Source: Pomphorhynchus laevis
Lineage: Eukaryota; Acanthocephala; Palaeacanthocephala; Echinorhynchida; Pomphorhynchidae
Assembly: GCA_012934845.2 (NCBI GenBank)
Contig: WNNJ02001103.1
Coordinates: 62,001 to 126,000 of the forward strand
Length of the DNA: 64,000 nt
Direction of reading: 5' to 3'
The notes beneath the pieces were generated by a model. The model did no database searches, was not told the DNA's origin, and was given only the letters and a program-made list of their open reading frames with translations. Of this stretch, positions 1 through 11,910 are shown piece by piece. Numbering within the stretch: the stretch's first letter is position 1; every line of letters starts with the position of its first letter. A program made the translations under genes and the position numbers.

Positions 1-642
1 ACAGGGATGTGGTATCAATTACAAAAATGTTGCAGCAAGTATATTAACAATAATGAACTGGATCCATGTTGCACTGAAGCAAAATACGGTACTTAACGAT
101 ATAAAACGCGAAAATTACGAGCGTAAACAAAATTTACAGCTCAACCTCATAATAAATGTACTAAGAGATATTAAAACGATGTGTTCAAATGCAATGCGAA
201 TCAGAGCATCTTCATGGACCATAATACACGGAACAGTTGATAATCTTAGGCTGGAAACAAGATAATTCCAAAACGCAGTGAACAATAGATATAACCTGCC
301 CTTAAAGCAACTTAACGATAAATGTTTGTGCAGTTCAACTAGCATCATCTAACAAGCTCTATCATGTAATGTGCAGGGTGTCACATTCACTCGACACATG
401 ACTAGTCGAGTTCGCAAACCTAAGCAAGAATGCAGATCTAAGAACAGCGAAAGAACCAAAACTACAACCGGTTGTGAGGTAATACAGTTCGAGGCTATGA
501 CTACATCAAGAAATTTAGACGCTAGAAGTGATCTTTTGATCAATAGATTGTTTGGTGAGGTAAAGAGTCGGTACTTGTATGTGTGTGTATTTAACTGTTA
601 GGCTTCGATATATTTAGCGCACATTGTCGCAGAACCCTTTAA
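1..642. other. Unassigned flank of the gypsy fossil
   Basis: No recognised gene. Two short plus-strand open stretches (53-265 and 371-601) are rich in charged residues but match no family I know. The second is rich in Arg, Lys and Thr and could be a remnant of an older retroelement. I see no splice-bounded exon. Confidence 0.4.
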
Positions 643-647
643 GTATC

Positions 648-755
648 TGTCATAATCATTCCTTTAGTTGAACTATTTGTTAAACTATTTACTTATTATA
701 ATATTTACATATTGTAGATTAATTCGAATAAAACCTCTTGTGTTTGATCTCTTTA
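648..755 (+). repeat. 5' LTR of the gypsy fossil (108 bp)
   Basis: This 108-bp direct repeat starts TGTCATAATC and recurs at 4396-4503. It contains a TTCGAATAAA stretch that may serve as a polyadenylation signal. I count about seven differences between the two LTRs. Confidence 0.88.
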
Positions 756-3700
756 ATTTATTCGAATTGATTGTATCGATGGACAAACTTATAATTCCGC
801 AACAATTCAACCTCGATCCGGATGCACCCGATGCCCAGGACGAATGGAATCACTGGCGTCAGAAGCTGCTGAACTTCGTCTCATTGCAGGGCACTGTAAC
901 GGACGAACAAAAGAAGTTTGTGTTGGTGAACCTCTGTCGTCGCGACTGTCCAAATTAATCAAATATTCTCAATCGTTCGACTCGGCACTTGCCATCCTTG
1001 ACGAAAAGTTCCGCAAACCATTAAATACAGTTTTCACTCGATTTCAATTGCACACGTGTCGACAAGACAAAACTCTGACTATTCCGCAGTTTGTTAGAAA
1101 ACTCGAGGATTTGGCCGACAAGTGTAATTTTGAAAACGTCGACACTGACAACAATCGTCGAAGCCATATAATCTACGCCCTTGTCCAGGGACTTCTCAAT
1201 TCATATATTCGTGAGAGAATATTAGAATCAAACAAAACAAATTTCGATGAAATCGTTTTGATGGCTACATCTCTAGAGGCTGCCCAACAGCAAGCGGCAA
1301 TCTTCAATTCAAACGATGAGACAACAATGCTGGCAACTATTTCTGGAGGCAACAAAAATGAGACAAATGTTTCCGACGCTCTGGACGAGCAATCGATCAA
1401 AGCAGCATTGGGTAACAAAGACACCGAGTTGTGCTATTTTTGTGGTAACCGTTCCCATCCTCGTACTAAATGTCCTGCCCGTACTGTCACGTGCAACAAT
1501 TGTTCGAAACTGGGTCGCTTCGTTAAGGTATGCAAATCTAAAGGAAAATATTCTGCATCGACGGCGTTAGCGTTGTGTCTTTTGTCCCAATCAAATTCCG
1601 AAGAACGAACTTCAACTACTCATATCACTATCAATGGCCAACGAATTAATTGTCTACTCGATACCGGAAGCTCAGACAACTTCATAGATTCAAAAATTGC
1701 ACGAACATTAAAACTACAATTGTCACCTTGTCGCAAAACTGTCTATATGGCTTCATCGTCTTCCCAGACCACGATTACAAAGCAGTGTACAGTAGATATA
1801 GAACTGGAAAATAAGACATATCCGCACTGCCGCTTTTTGATACTGTCGTCTTTATGCTCTGAAGCCATACTGAGTAGAGAATTTATGAGAAGACATTAAT
1901 CGATTACATTCCCTTTTGGAGGAAATTTGCCTGGATTAACACTTGAAAGTGTAACACCTGCACCTGTTATTAACGTTCAACCACTAACACTATTTCCAAA
2001 CATACCCAGAGACCTTATTCCTGTCGTCACAAAATCGAGAAGACAAACACAACCAAATGCCGAATTTACACGAAACGAAATTGTAAGACTGCTAAAGTCC
2101 GGCGTCATCCGCGAAGGTAGATCACCCCGGTGCTCACAAGTTCTCGTCGTTACAAATCGAAATGGCAAACGAGGAATGGTTGTCAACTATTCCCAGACCA
2201 TTAATTGCTATACGACACTGGACGCGTACTCTTTGCCTAACATCGACAGTCTAATCTCGAAAATAGCAACACATGTTGTATTTTCCACACTCGATCTAAT
2301 TAGTGCGTACTATCAAATCCCTTTGCTCGAGAAAGATAGGCAATATACGGCATTCGAAGCCTCAGGTCGTCTGTATGAGTTTCAACGAATATCATTCGGA
2401 CTCACAAACGCCGTTTCCGTTTTTCAGCGTTTAATAAACAAATTGATTGACGATAATAAACTCGAAGGAGTTTTTGCGTATATGGACGACATAATCGTAT
2501 GCGGTAAAGACGTCAAGGAACACGACAACAGACTAAGTCGCCTAATGAGTGTTGTCAACTGACTGAATATTAAATTCGCTTCCGAAAAGTCTCGATTGAG
2601 CAAAACGCAACTAAACTTCCTTGTTTAGTTGCGTCAAGCAACTAAACAAGGAAGTTTAGTTGAGAATCAAGCCTCTAATTTCCTACCCAACTCCTAACGA
2701 TCAAGCATCACTGAAAAGACTGCTTGGAATGCTCGCATACTATTCTAGATGAATTCTTTTTTTCTCGACAAAGATACGCCCATTAGTTGAATCGGAATGC
2801 TTTCCCCTTGAACGTACCGTCGTCAAACAGATTGAGGAAATCAAGATGGAAATTTCAAAATCATTCCTCTGTGCTTACTATCCTACTCTTCCATTAACCG
2901 TTGAAACTGATGCATCTTACTCATCAATCTGCGCTGTACTCAGTCAAGTCAATCAACCAATCGCATTTTTCCAGATCCCTGCCCAAAACGGCACTACGAC
3001 AATCAAGTGTAGAGAAGGAGGCCTTTGCTATTGTAGAAGCCTTAAAACACTGGAAACATTTCCTATTGGGACGACATTTCGTGGTGATTACCGACCAACG
3101 ATCTGTGTCGTTTATGTTCGACCAAAACAGTTGAATCGTATTAAAAGTGACAAGATTGCTCGATGGCGAATCGAATTAGCGCCGTACAATTTCGAAATTG
3201 AATATCGACCGGGCAAAAACAATCAAGCTGCAGACGCCATGTCAAGGATAAATTGTTCTTTCAAAACGACAAATGACCTCAAATGCCTACATGAGTCATT
3301 GTGTCATCCGGGAATTACACGATTGTTTCATTACGTACGTGCTCACGAACTCCCCTACGACAAAAAGGACGTAACCGACATAGTCTCATCTTGTAAAATA
3401 TGCGCTGAGTTGAAACCACAATATGGCAAACCGGAAACAGCACGTGTCATCAAGGCAACGCAACTGTTCGAGCGACTAAGCATCGACTTTAAGAGACCCT
3501 TGGCGTCCACTACCTATAACAAACACATCCTTTGTGTGGTCGATGAATATTCACGTTTCCCTTTTGGAATTCCATGTAGAGATACATCTTCGGCATCTGT
3601 TATCACTTTCCTCAATCAAATATTCAGTGTTTTCGGGTACCCGGCTAGCGTGCACCGTGATCAAGCTTCATGTTTCCAATCAAATGAGTTTATAACTTAC

Positions 3701-4395
3701 TTAAACGCTCGAGGAATAAGCAGCACTAGAAGTTCTAGCTATAACCCTCGCGGCAACGGCCACGCTGAGCGCTTTGTCGGAATTGTGTGGAAGACTATTC
3801 TACTCGCTCTTAAAACAATCAAGAAACCAACGAGTGAATGGTAACTCGTATTGCCACGAGTCATATCGTCTTTGCGTTCCTTGTTATGCACATCGACTGG
3901 TGAGACACCTCACCAACGCCTGTTCTCATTCAAGCGAAATTCAAAAAACTGTTACAACGTCCCCGTCTGGTTGGTCAACGGTGAAAATGTTCTTCTTCGA
4001 CAAAACCCAAGCGCCAAATCGTACCCGGCATTCTCACAAGTCGAAATCGTTTAATCAAATGGACACTATGCTACAGTTCGGAAACTAAGTGGAGAAGAAG
4101 TGAACGTGTCAACGAGACGATTGGCAAGGTACCCAACGAATGGACATGACCCTGAAAACAACTTCATACCTGAGCAACATCGAGAAATTAAGGACCTGCC
4201 ACAGCAAAGTCCCGACTTAAACAGGCCGAGGAAACCGAATCAGCATGATACCGATACGATGCAAGAGCAGGAAACTAGCGATGTTCAAGTAGAGAGCATT
4301 CCCGTTCAAAAGGAAAATACATATATATATTGCGAAGAGGAACTCGAGCGATAAAACCTCCTAGATACCTCAATGAATAAGTGACGGAAGAAGAA

Positions 4396-4503
4396 TGTCA
4401 TAATCATTCCTTTAGTTTAACTATTTGTTAAACTATTTACATATTATAGTATTTACATATTGTAGATTAATTCGAATAAAAACTCTAGTGTTCGATCTCT
4501 TCA
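4396..4503 (+). repeat. 3' LTR of the gypsy fossil (108 bp)
   Basis: Partner of the repeat at 648-755. It begins TGTC and ends TTCA, and is followed directly by GTATC, the same five bases that precede the 5' LTR. Confidence 0.88.
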
Positions 4504-4508
4504 GTATC

Positions 4509-5086
4509 ACGATAGAAAAAGGGATAAATACAACGAAATAATAGTATATATAGAACATGGATCATTCAACAGTTTATTATTTCTACATTTAGAGATTTGG
4601 GTAATTCTGTAAACATGATGATCATACAACAGATCTTGCTGCAGATGCCTTCATAGCGAAATACCAATCCTGACTGAGTAAGATATATTAGACCTCGACC
4701 TGCACTACTCATTGCGAAAACAAGATAGATAACGCTTAAATCGAACAAATCCTAACAAACAAAGATACATATTTACCCTTCGTTAATCCATGCCTCGAAC
4801 CGGATACGATGAATTAAATGAAGCATGAGAGAATTAAACAAAAGTTACTATTATCATATTAAATTTGGGCCCATTTAAAGAAACCTATCTATTACATTGT
4901 TATTTTTGAAAATTATTAAAAAATTATTATGAAACTTAGAGAATGAAAATTTATTGGGAGTATGTCAGCCGCTAATTGAAGACCTCAAAGACAAAATACT
5001 AAAAAAGCGCACAATTCTTAATTTTATAAAAATAGATAACAATAACAGCATCAAGGAAAGTCAAATCAAATAATACAATCATCCAG
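4509..5086. other. AT-rich spacer with one possible minus-strand exon
   Basis: This spacer lies between the gypsy fossil and the LINE B copy. Apart from the candidate exon at 4566-4751 I see no repeat unit or gene. Confidence 0.4.
4566..4751 (-). CDS. Candidate terminal exon of an unknown membrane protein
   Basis: On the minus strand an acceptor (TTTGTTAG) is followed at 4751 by an open frame of 61 codons to a stop. It starts DLFDLSVIYLVFAMSSAGRG and is hydrophobic at the front. The composition looks coding. I could not connect it to an upstream exon; on the minus strand, the sequence beyond 4751 is soon occupied by other material. A passing likeness to a transporter helix was not enough to name it. 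It may be a chance frame. Confidence 0.25.
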   Translation of the reverse strand, partial: DLFDLSVIYLVFAMSSAGRGLIYLTQSGLVFRYEGICSKICCMIIMFTELPKSLNVEIINC

Positions 5087-5244
5087 TGAAGACCTGGCTC
5101 ATTCTCATCATAGCTACCATGGGTTTCTTCTTGGCTTTCAATGAATGTGAACATCAATGGTATAACACTTTCGACAAAAGAATTTCAAAATGTTTTTGCA
5201 GTCAGATTCGCAATTATAATAATAAGATTTTCTTAGCTATATAA
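5087..5244 (+). CDS. Candidate exon with one membrane helix
   Basis: After an acceptor-like ATCCAG an open frame encodes a hydrophobic helix (TWLILIIATMGFFLAF) and then a Cys-rich tail with CFC. Its end runs into the 3' end of the LINE B copy, so if it is a real exon it was truncated by that insertion. No family is recognised and no partner exon was found. Confidence 0.22.
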
Positions 5245-7525
5245 CCGATAAAAATTAAAAAACATGCAGAGAAAAAAGAAGTATCGTAGAAAACAATTTG
5301 GTCGTTCCAGTCAGTCGTATTCTCTCAATCTACGGCCTCAGATCCAGCAGGATCTTAGCCCACCAGCTAATCCAACACACCGCTCTCCGACTGAACCATT
5401 CAGGGTATTTCACCCCCTCGAAGAATCCAATCGAGGCGGACTATGCTCGAGACTATGGGAGACGTCCTCTTGAAAAGAAGAATAATCCCGAGATAGCCCA
5501 AGTACTCCAGAGATGCACTTGGGTTTACTTATTCAATGACAGATGCTGAGCCCGTTTCAGGGCCCACCTAGCTCTCTTCATGATATTAGTCTATCAGGGT
5601 CAGCTTTCGCAAACAAATTTACCGTAACGGTGAACCCCAGATATTTTACTTGACTTGTGTAGATGGGTAGTGGTTGATGCTGCAAAATGGAGGAGAGTGC
5701 AGAGAGTGCTATTCTCTTAGGTTTTTTTGGTGGCAGGGGTATCATGAAAAATGACTACCTGCGATTTGTTGGAGTTTAAAATAAGATTGGATGAGAGTAA
5801 CTGATCTTTTAATCTTAAAAAGAAACGGCTGAAGTCCGAGACTACATCTTTGCCCCTGCGTCCAGAAAATATGGCTGTGATATCATCAGCGTGTCCCACA
5901 AGATGTTAATTGCATTTAAATACCTTGAATTGAACAATGGAGCTATCAAGATATAAGACAGGATAAGGTGGGGAGCCTTGAGGCACACATGTAATAGGGT
6001 AGAACTGACGTGCATCAGGGTCATCTTCATAGTAGAACCTCTTAGTGACAACAATATCTTCACCCTGTTAACAATTATCGCAAGCAACCCGAGGAACCCG
6101 ATGGAGGAGATAATAAAAGGAATGGATATGCGGTCAAATGCAGCAGAAAAGTCAAGGAAAACAGCACAGCGAGTTGATTACTATTATCCTGACAAAACTG
6201 ATGCACTTCACATATTGCTGAATGGACCGAGCGCCCTTTGACAAACCCATGAAAACTCGGTGAGATCAAGTTACGCTTACCTAAATGGTTGCGTATTCCA
6301 CGCGCAAGCGCTTTTTCGTATATGGAGATGAGGGACTTTTGAATCGAAATGGGCCGCAGGTCTTTAGGACATGAGACCGGATTACGTTTGGGTAAAAAAA
6401 TTCCAGCTAATATTGACGCCGGCTACATCGGATAGTGAGACTAAAAGCATTATGACAGTTATTTCTCTTCTTCGATCGCTGTCAAAAGCTGAGAGACTCG
6501 AGAAGATAGTGGAGCGACGGATTCGCAGGTGCCCAGAAGTGCCCCCCCCGGAGTTAAGGATATCTGTAACAGATAAGTCCCTGCTCCTGAAGTCACAGCA
6601 AGGTAGGATTGGTTGGGGGTGATTGAGTGACTCCATAATTATGTAGGGATAGTGACTCCTTCAAAACATTATCAAGGCATATACTACCAATCCAGCCTAA
6701 TACTCTATCCGTCTAACAGACAAACTTTTCCTTCTTGGATATTTTCTAGAATTAAGACTGAGAAGGGTTAAGGTGAGCAATGCTCGCCCTATCCCTACCC
6801 AGCTGGAACCTATATCTAGAGCTCTAGTATTCATTCAAGATGCCCTGTCTGGCGGAAATAGAGAGATTGGGAAGGTAAAGCATTTTGGCCAAGACCTTAA
6901 GTTTCGTCGGAGTGGGATTGTAAATGCGACTATTATAGGTAGTCGATAAAAACGCGGTAGCTTGCGTGATGTTTGTGCAACTGCTCTGTGCAGATGGGTT
7001 TTAGCAACCACATCTAGTGTAGCAGTAATATGTCGAGGAGAGAATTAGATGTTGATCAATGAAAGGTGGGGGAAGGTGGTTTGTGAATAAGATATTCGTT
7101 CCTAGCTCTGCGGAGTGCTGCATTGATCATACGACCAGTTGTGTCGTTGAATTCACCAAGTAGCATGTCATAACCGCTACCTAATATACGATCGAGGAGG
7201 TCATGGTTCTTGTGAATTTCTCCTGGCCGAATAAAGATATTGGCTATACTGATGCGTTTACCGTTTTTACAAAATGATATAGCTAAACAAGACAAGGCTT
7301 GACAGGAATAGTTTAGCGAGAGGATGGTCTTAAGGAGCTCTTCGATAAGGTTAAAAGACATTGAGATAAAGAAGAGTAAGGTGGGGTTATGTACCGAAAA
7401 TAGTGGGCGTATGTGTTTAGGAATAAATCGAGTAATATCCTGAGGGAGCCGAATAGACTGCGTCTTGTGAAGGACTATAACATCCCCATCTGTACCAGAT
7501 AGAAGGCTAAGGTCGGAATCATCTC
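5215..7525 (-). mobile_element. LINE family B, 5'-truncated copy
   Basis: This minus-strand non-LTR retrotransposon is the same family as the copy at 60704-64000. From its 5' side (high coordinates) it holds the C-terminal part of an APE-type endonuclease (7361-7056: SIANIFIRPGEIHK, then LLGEFND); a reverse transcriptase region with F-HGFVKGRSVHSAI near 6200 and SGRRGKDVV near 5850; and a 3' region with blocks shared by all B copies at 5264-5600. Several frames are needed, so it is dead. Homology to the other B copy stops near 7525, where a different LINE (A) begins. The 3' end carries AATAATAAG, also seen at the 3' end of the 60.7 kb copy. Confidence 0.85.
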
Positions 7526-8181
7526 CCGAATTAGAGAAGACCGAATGGACAAAAGACGGTGATCGCTGCAGCCGAGAGGAGGACAGTATTCTAGAAGATT
7601 CACCAGATGCTCACTACTAGAGAGGCATATATCTAAAATTGAGCCACTTGATCCTCGAACACGAGTGAATTTCCTTACATGCTGAGAAAGGTCGAGAAAG
7701 TTGAAGGTATCTAATAAGCTTGAAGAGTTGACGTCACAACGAGAAGTGGGGATCATAAAGTCCCAATCGATGTGCGGCATATTGAAGTCACCTAAAATCA
7801 ATGTAGGTGAACCAGATGATGCGTGCATGAGTAATTAATTGCAAATATCCGAGATCGGTGACGAAGAGGGCGATAGAACAGGCATATAGTGAAGGCACCA
7901 ATTGCAGTGGCCCTAGAAGTGGCCCACAGAAAGTCAGAGCTGATATCTTGCTCACACGAAGACTCAATGGTTTTGAAAAATAGAGGATCTTTAGCATAAA
8001 TAACGACGCCACCGCCCCTGGATGATAGTCGGTCTGCGCGTAAGTGTGTATATCCATCGAGTGCTATTTCACTGTCTAGAATATCTGGGTGGAGCCACGT
8101 TTCAATGATAGCAATGATGTCTGGCTGAAGTTTGGATGACCTTAAACGTAATTCGTCGATTTTATTGCATAAACAGAGCAT
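7475..8181 (-). pseudogene. APE-type endonuclease region of LINE A
   Basis: Two overlapping frames (8181-7798 and 7828-7475) together show the usual endonuclease blocks: a KIDELR opening, DIIAIIETWL, the HLRADR to GGGVV segment, LFYRP, GDFNMPHIDW, and a terminal SDHRLLS motif. This is the nuclease that nicks target DNA for priming. The change of frame near 7800 shows the copy is defective. Confidence 0.8.
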
Positions 8182-8268
8182 TCAAATAAACAATGTGAAG
8201 TTTATGGCAATGAGTACTAGACGATGGGTGCCTTGGTGGGTCGACCACAATAACAGAGCGTAAATTAT

Positions 8269-8941
8269 TTACATAGCAGAAACGCTCGTTGCGGTAGTGA
8301 CGGAGAGATGGGAAAGGGCAGCACCAGGTGAAACCGGGTTGGGTTTTACGTTGAATGAGGTAAAAATTCTTCGTCGCACCACCCGAAAATCCTTGATGGT
8401 TAAATTCGTATGACCAGCTTCGATTCTTCGACGCAACTCTAATTTAGCCTCTCTTAACTTTAACCTGTCGTCATAAGAAAGGTCTCTAAGGATCATAATA
8501 GGAGAGCCTTTCAGATGATACGAATGTGAGACTATGGTGGCGCAATCATCGGGCGAATAGAAAATCACTTTCAACAGCCTTGAACCTCACTCGGACTTCC
8601 GCTTCCCTAGTCTAAAGACATTGCGAACACGGACTTCCACTAGGGCATCATCAATTGTCTTAGGCAATAGCCTATTGGTCTTTAGAAGATGAATATCAGC
8701 GTCACCATGTGACGCTGACAGACTGCATCCGGCGCAACATAACCACTGAGCAAAAACCACAGAAGCATTCCTCATCGCTGTCAATGGATTGATGATATGG
8801 TATGGACAAAGTAGTCCAACGCTGACAGTCGGTTGCGTCACATGCGACTTGAACATATCTATACTCAGTCGTGAGATCGTGAGGATTATGCATCGGTTCA
8901 GTTGAGGTAGTACTTCCAGACGTACGTTTTCGTCGGCCCAT
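8269..8941 (-). pseudogene. ORF1 of LINE A (zinc-binding and basic domain)
   Basis: The frame at 8941-8702 carries a Cys-rich module spaced like a PHD or related zinc finger (C-x4-C-x2-W and a later CFCGFC). Another frame (8574-8269) carries a basic domain that ends in FRVVRRR. LINE ORF1 proteins bind their own RNA. The same two modules recur in LINE C and LINE D in this window. The frame is interrupted. Confidence 0.7.
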
Positions 8942-9045
8942 TTGTCATTCGTTGTAAGTAGTTATGTAAGTTTTTGTAAGTAGTTAGTGATCAAGAATAT
9001 TTAAATTCTAAAAGTTTATGTAAGAATTTATTATAATCAAGACAA
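8942..9045 (-). promoter_or_regulatory. Shared LINE 5' UTR segment
   Basis: Read on the minus strand, this has TTGATTATAATAAATTCTTA followed by ACTACTTAC-type tracts just before the ORF1 start of LINE A. The same block lies upstream of LINE C ORF1 (about 17110-17300), where the motif occurs twice. Internal promoters of LINEs lie in this position, so a promoter role is plausible but not shown. Confidence 0.5.
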
Positions 9046-10310
9046 ATTTAATTCATGTGTCGACGAGGTGAGTACGAAGGCGGTATTTGAATGTAATAAA
9101 GGAGGGAGCGCGGCAGATGTCGAGTAGGAGCTAATTTCAGGCGAGTGGGGCGGCGACGAGGAAGGATCGGATACTGTAACTGTAAGAGTAATTGGGAACG
9201 TATAGTAAGTGGGAATTACGGGAACGCAGTGATAGAGAGGTGGGACAAGTGTCGTCTGATAAGGGAAGTTGATAAAATATGGGGAGCCGACAGCGATGAG
9301 ACGAAAAGTTACGAGAAGTCGAAGTTTGATGCGGATTTGGATGGTGGGCCAGGAGAGTTGGCCAAGATATGTTGATGTGTGGTCAAAGCGACGGATACGT
9401 AGGAGCACTCGAACGGCAGAGTTGATGATGTGTTGTAGGGTAGGATGATGGATTTTGGAGAATTGGCGAAAAGACTGGGGCAGTAATCGATTTTAGGGAA
9501 AAGAAACGATGAAAGAGACATACAGGAACGGAAGTCGATAAGGGGGCGGATACGGCGGATGTCACGGAGAATTAAGTTAGACGAGCAAACCTTGTCGCGG
9601 ACGAAGGGTATAAAGGAAACGTGATCATCAAAAAGACTAGGACAGTAATCAAGTCTTGAGAATAGGAGAGAAGATATGCTATTCATACAAGAACGGAAAT
9701 CGACCAATCTACGAATTTGACAGAGGTTGCGGAGAATCAAGGTAGATGGGCGTACTTTATCCCGAACGGAAGGTTTAAGTGAAAGTCGGTTGTCGATATG
9801 GACGCATAAACAACGAGATTATCAACGATAGGAAGAATTGTAGCATTTAATGATACGGAGGGAGGTTCTAAGCCAAGGCGTCAAGGAAAGATCCACATAA
9901 TTTTGGATTTATCAGGATTCAGAGAAAGGCGAAAGGAAGAAAGATGATTGGAAATTGAGACAAGACAGAAATGTAAGCATGTAAGCAGAAACACTAAACC
10001 ATGAAGATGATAAGCAGGTAAATGAGCATAGATGCTAATGTCATCAGCATATTGTATAACATGGAAGTTAAATGTTTGAGAAATCGAATACAAATCATTG
10101 AGAAGAAGAGAGAAAAGTAAAGGGCCTAATACGGAGGCTTGTGAAGCATCGACGGGATGGAATAAGGATGGGTAAGAGAAGAGTTAGAACAGACACGAAA
10201 TGTACGGTTTGATAGATATGAAAACCAAGCTACAGAGGGTAAATAGAAGCCATTATCATGACGAAGGCACATGTCCGCAAATGTCTGGACGTCTTTTAGC
10301 AATTGTTGCA
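9046..10310 (-). mobile_element. LINE family C, 3' half
   Basis: Minus-strand remnant with reverse transcriptase blocks: NRTFRVCSNS near 10200; YADDISIYAHLP near 10030; LSLNPDKSKIMW near 9890. A thumb-like tail follows with two tandem SRLDYCPSLF/PKIDYCPSLF-type repeats (9740-9400). The coding tail ends near 9040, directly against the 5' UTR of LINE A. The matching 5' half lies at 14985-17300, with LINE D and about 1 kb of other sequence between. A plus-strand fragment of the same RT lies at 18680-18960. Confidence 0.78.
9881..10310 (-). pseudogene. Reverse transcriptase palm of LINE C
   Basis: The frames at 10350-10126 and 10093-9881 carry SNRTFRVCSNSSL, then QYADDISIYAHLP (catalytic YADD) and NPDKSKI. 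This enzyme copies LINE RNA at the target nick. Two frames are needed across about 430 bases. Confidence 0.75.
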
Positions 10311-11215
10311 AAGGTAAAGAATGTCGGTCATCTAGACATTTTATCATCACATTGTATTACACATAAAGAAAAAGTTGCAACGATAAAAAAAATGTCACTA
10401 AAACTACAAGAAATATTATCAAATGTCATTGAAATCAAAAAATCGACATAAAACACTTAATTTTAAAAATATTTGAACCACTTTGTGAAGAAACAAGTTC
10501 CGAGTGTATTGATTTTCTCCGGCATGCTGAGATGTGATGTCTGTCGAGCTGTAAATATTGACCCTACAATTCGTCTTTAGAAAAATCAAAATTCTTGTAC
10601 AATAATGAATGGCTAGCAATGATTACACATCTGCAAATATTTTCCAGTTTAATAAACTAAACATATCTTTGCAAGGACAACTTAAGAAAGTGTACAAACT
10701 GCGAAGTAAAATGAATGCGTTTCATAAGAAAATATTATTGCTGTAAATGCGGTTGGTTGATGACAATCTGCAGATATTTTCCAATTGTGATGAATATCTG
10801 AAGGAGAATTAACCGGCGAGTATGTTAAAAAGCACTTGGAATAACTCACTGAATATTTTGCCCGTTATTACCCAAATAATGAATTCCCAAACATGGGATA
10901 TGTAGATAATATATCCTTTTACAGCAAAACTTAATAATAATGTAATTATGCATTTAAAGAAATCTTCATCGCAGACGAAACTCAAATTTTAATTTCATTA
11001 ATCCTCATCATGATCTCAGTTTTGGTTTTCCATAAAAAATAAATACCCTTTGCTTATTGAAAAAGCTATGAAAATTCTGAATTGATTATCCACACCCCTT
11101 TCAAGTGAAAAGGCATTTTTATCTGCAACAACTATCAAAACATAATACCGATCTCAGCTGAAAATAAATGCAGTTCATCTTATTATTATTACATCTTATT
11201 CTTATTATTATAAAA
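10311..11215. other. AT-rich spacer between LINE C and LINE D
   Basis: About 0.9 kb without a recognisable gene. Short open frames here lack splice context and protein motifs. Confidence 0.5.
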
Positions 11216-11910
11216 CAGCCGATGAGCGGTAGCTCGTTTGGCTGGATCTCAGTGTAAAAAAAGTACAATATCAGTAAAACAAAAAAAATAAAAATCCAAA
11301 TCAGGTTCGACTTCCTATGAGAAGGAAGTCAACGCACCACGAAATTCTCAGATTTTCCGGCATTCAATTGTAGATGACGGGAGCCTGTTCCAACTGTTTA
11401 TTGCTTGATTTCTGATATCCTGATAGTGTCGATGAAATTTTCTTCGATGTTTGAGTGTTAGTCGATGCCCACGTAATTGCTCGGAGTTGCGTAGGCAACA
11501 CATGAAGTTGAGGGGATGAGTGGGCGATAAAATTGCCCACCATACCAGCATAAGATCAGCTTTTAGCAAACTTTCACAAACCGTTGAACTTCTGGTCAAA
11601 CGGCAGATCTTTGACAGCGGGAACAAGACGAGTAGCCGACCGGAGAATTGATTCGTAAGCCACAATGTTCTTGCGCAGATATGGATACGCTGCGGGAGAT
11701 GCGTATAGCACACGAGATTCGATAAGGGCCTTGTATATTATTCTGAAGCTACACACCTCTAGTGATCCAAAAGATCGTCTAATGATGCCAATAGTACGAC
11801 GGCAATTGGCCGAAACTTTACTTACGTGAGCGCTCATATCCAGCGTGTTAAGTGGATATACCCCTAAATCATCGATTTTATTTGTAGAATAAATCAACAT
11901 GTTTCCCATT

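Larger units (their letters stand above)
643..4508 (+). mobile_element. Ty3/gypsy LTR retrotransposon fossil, about 3.86 kb
   Basis: The element proper spans 648-4503 and is flanked by the 5-bp target duplication GTATC at 643-647 and 4504-4508. Parts in order: a gag-like region from about 779, with two zinc-knuckle motifs near 1430-1530 (CYFCG and CNNC starts); a retropepsin with LDTGSSDNF near 1640-1690; a reverse transcriptase at about 1930-2560 with YMDDI; an RNase H region at about 2880-3250; and an integrase at about 3290-3900. The order protease, RT, RNase H, integrase is that of Ty3/gypsy. Two zinc knuckles suggest the Mag clade, but this is tentative. The reading frames are broken in roughly five or more places and the copy looks dead. 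LTR divergence of about 7 in 108 bases implies an old insertion. Confidence 0.9.
7526..9045 (-). mobile_element. LINE family A, 5' half (CR1-like)
   Basis: A 5' UTR of about 100 bp (8942-9045) precedes an ORF1-like frame at 8941-8587, with a cysteine motif (CDATDCQRW, then CFCGFC). A second ORF1 domain at 8574-8269 has RLKLREAKLELRRR and FRVVRRR. The endonuclease start follows at 8181-7475, with IETWLHP, GGGVVIYAK and LILGDFNMPHIDW. The reverse transcriptase half is absent: the element is cut at about 7525 by the LINE B copy, and no continuation is seen below 5215. The endonuclease type and ORF1 layout resemble CR1-like LINEs of invertebrates; the clade assignment is inference. Confidence 0.8.

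Noticed and set aside
4566-4751. Resemblance to a neurotransmitter transporter helix
   Set aside because: The motif is partial and lacks neighbouring helices; the family cannot be supported.
9145-9375. Plus-strand open frame with a GREGYC-like composition
   Set aside because: It lies antisense to the LINE C tail, whose minus-strand frame has recognisable motifs; the plus frame is a shadow.
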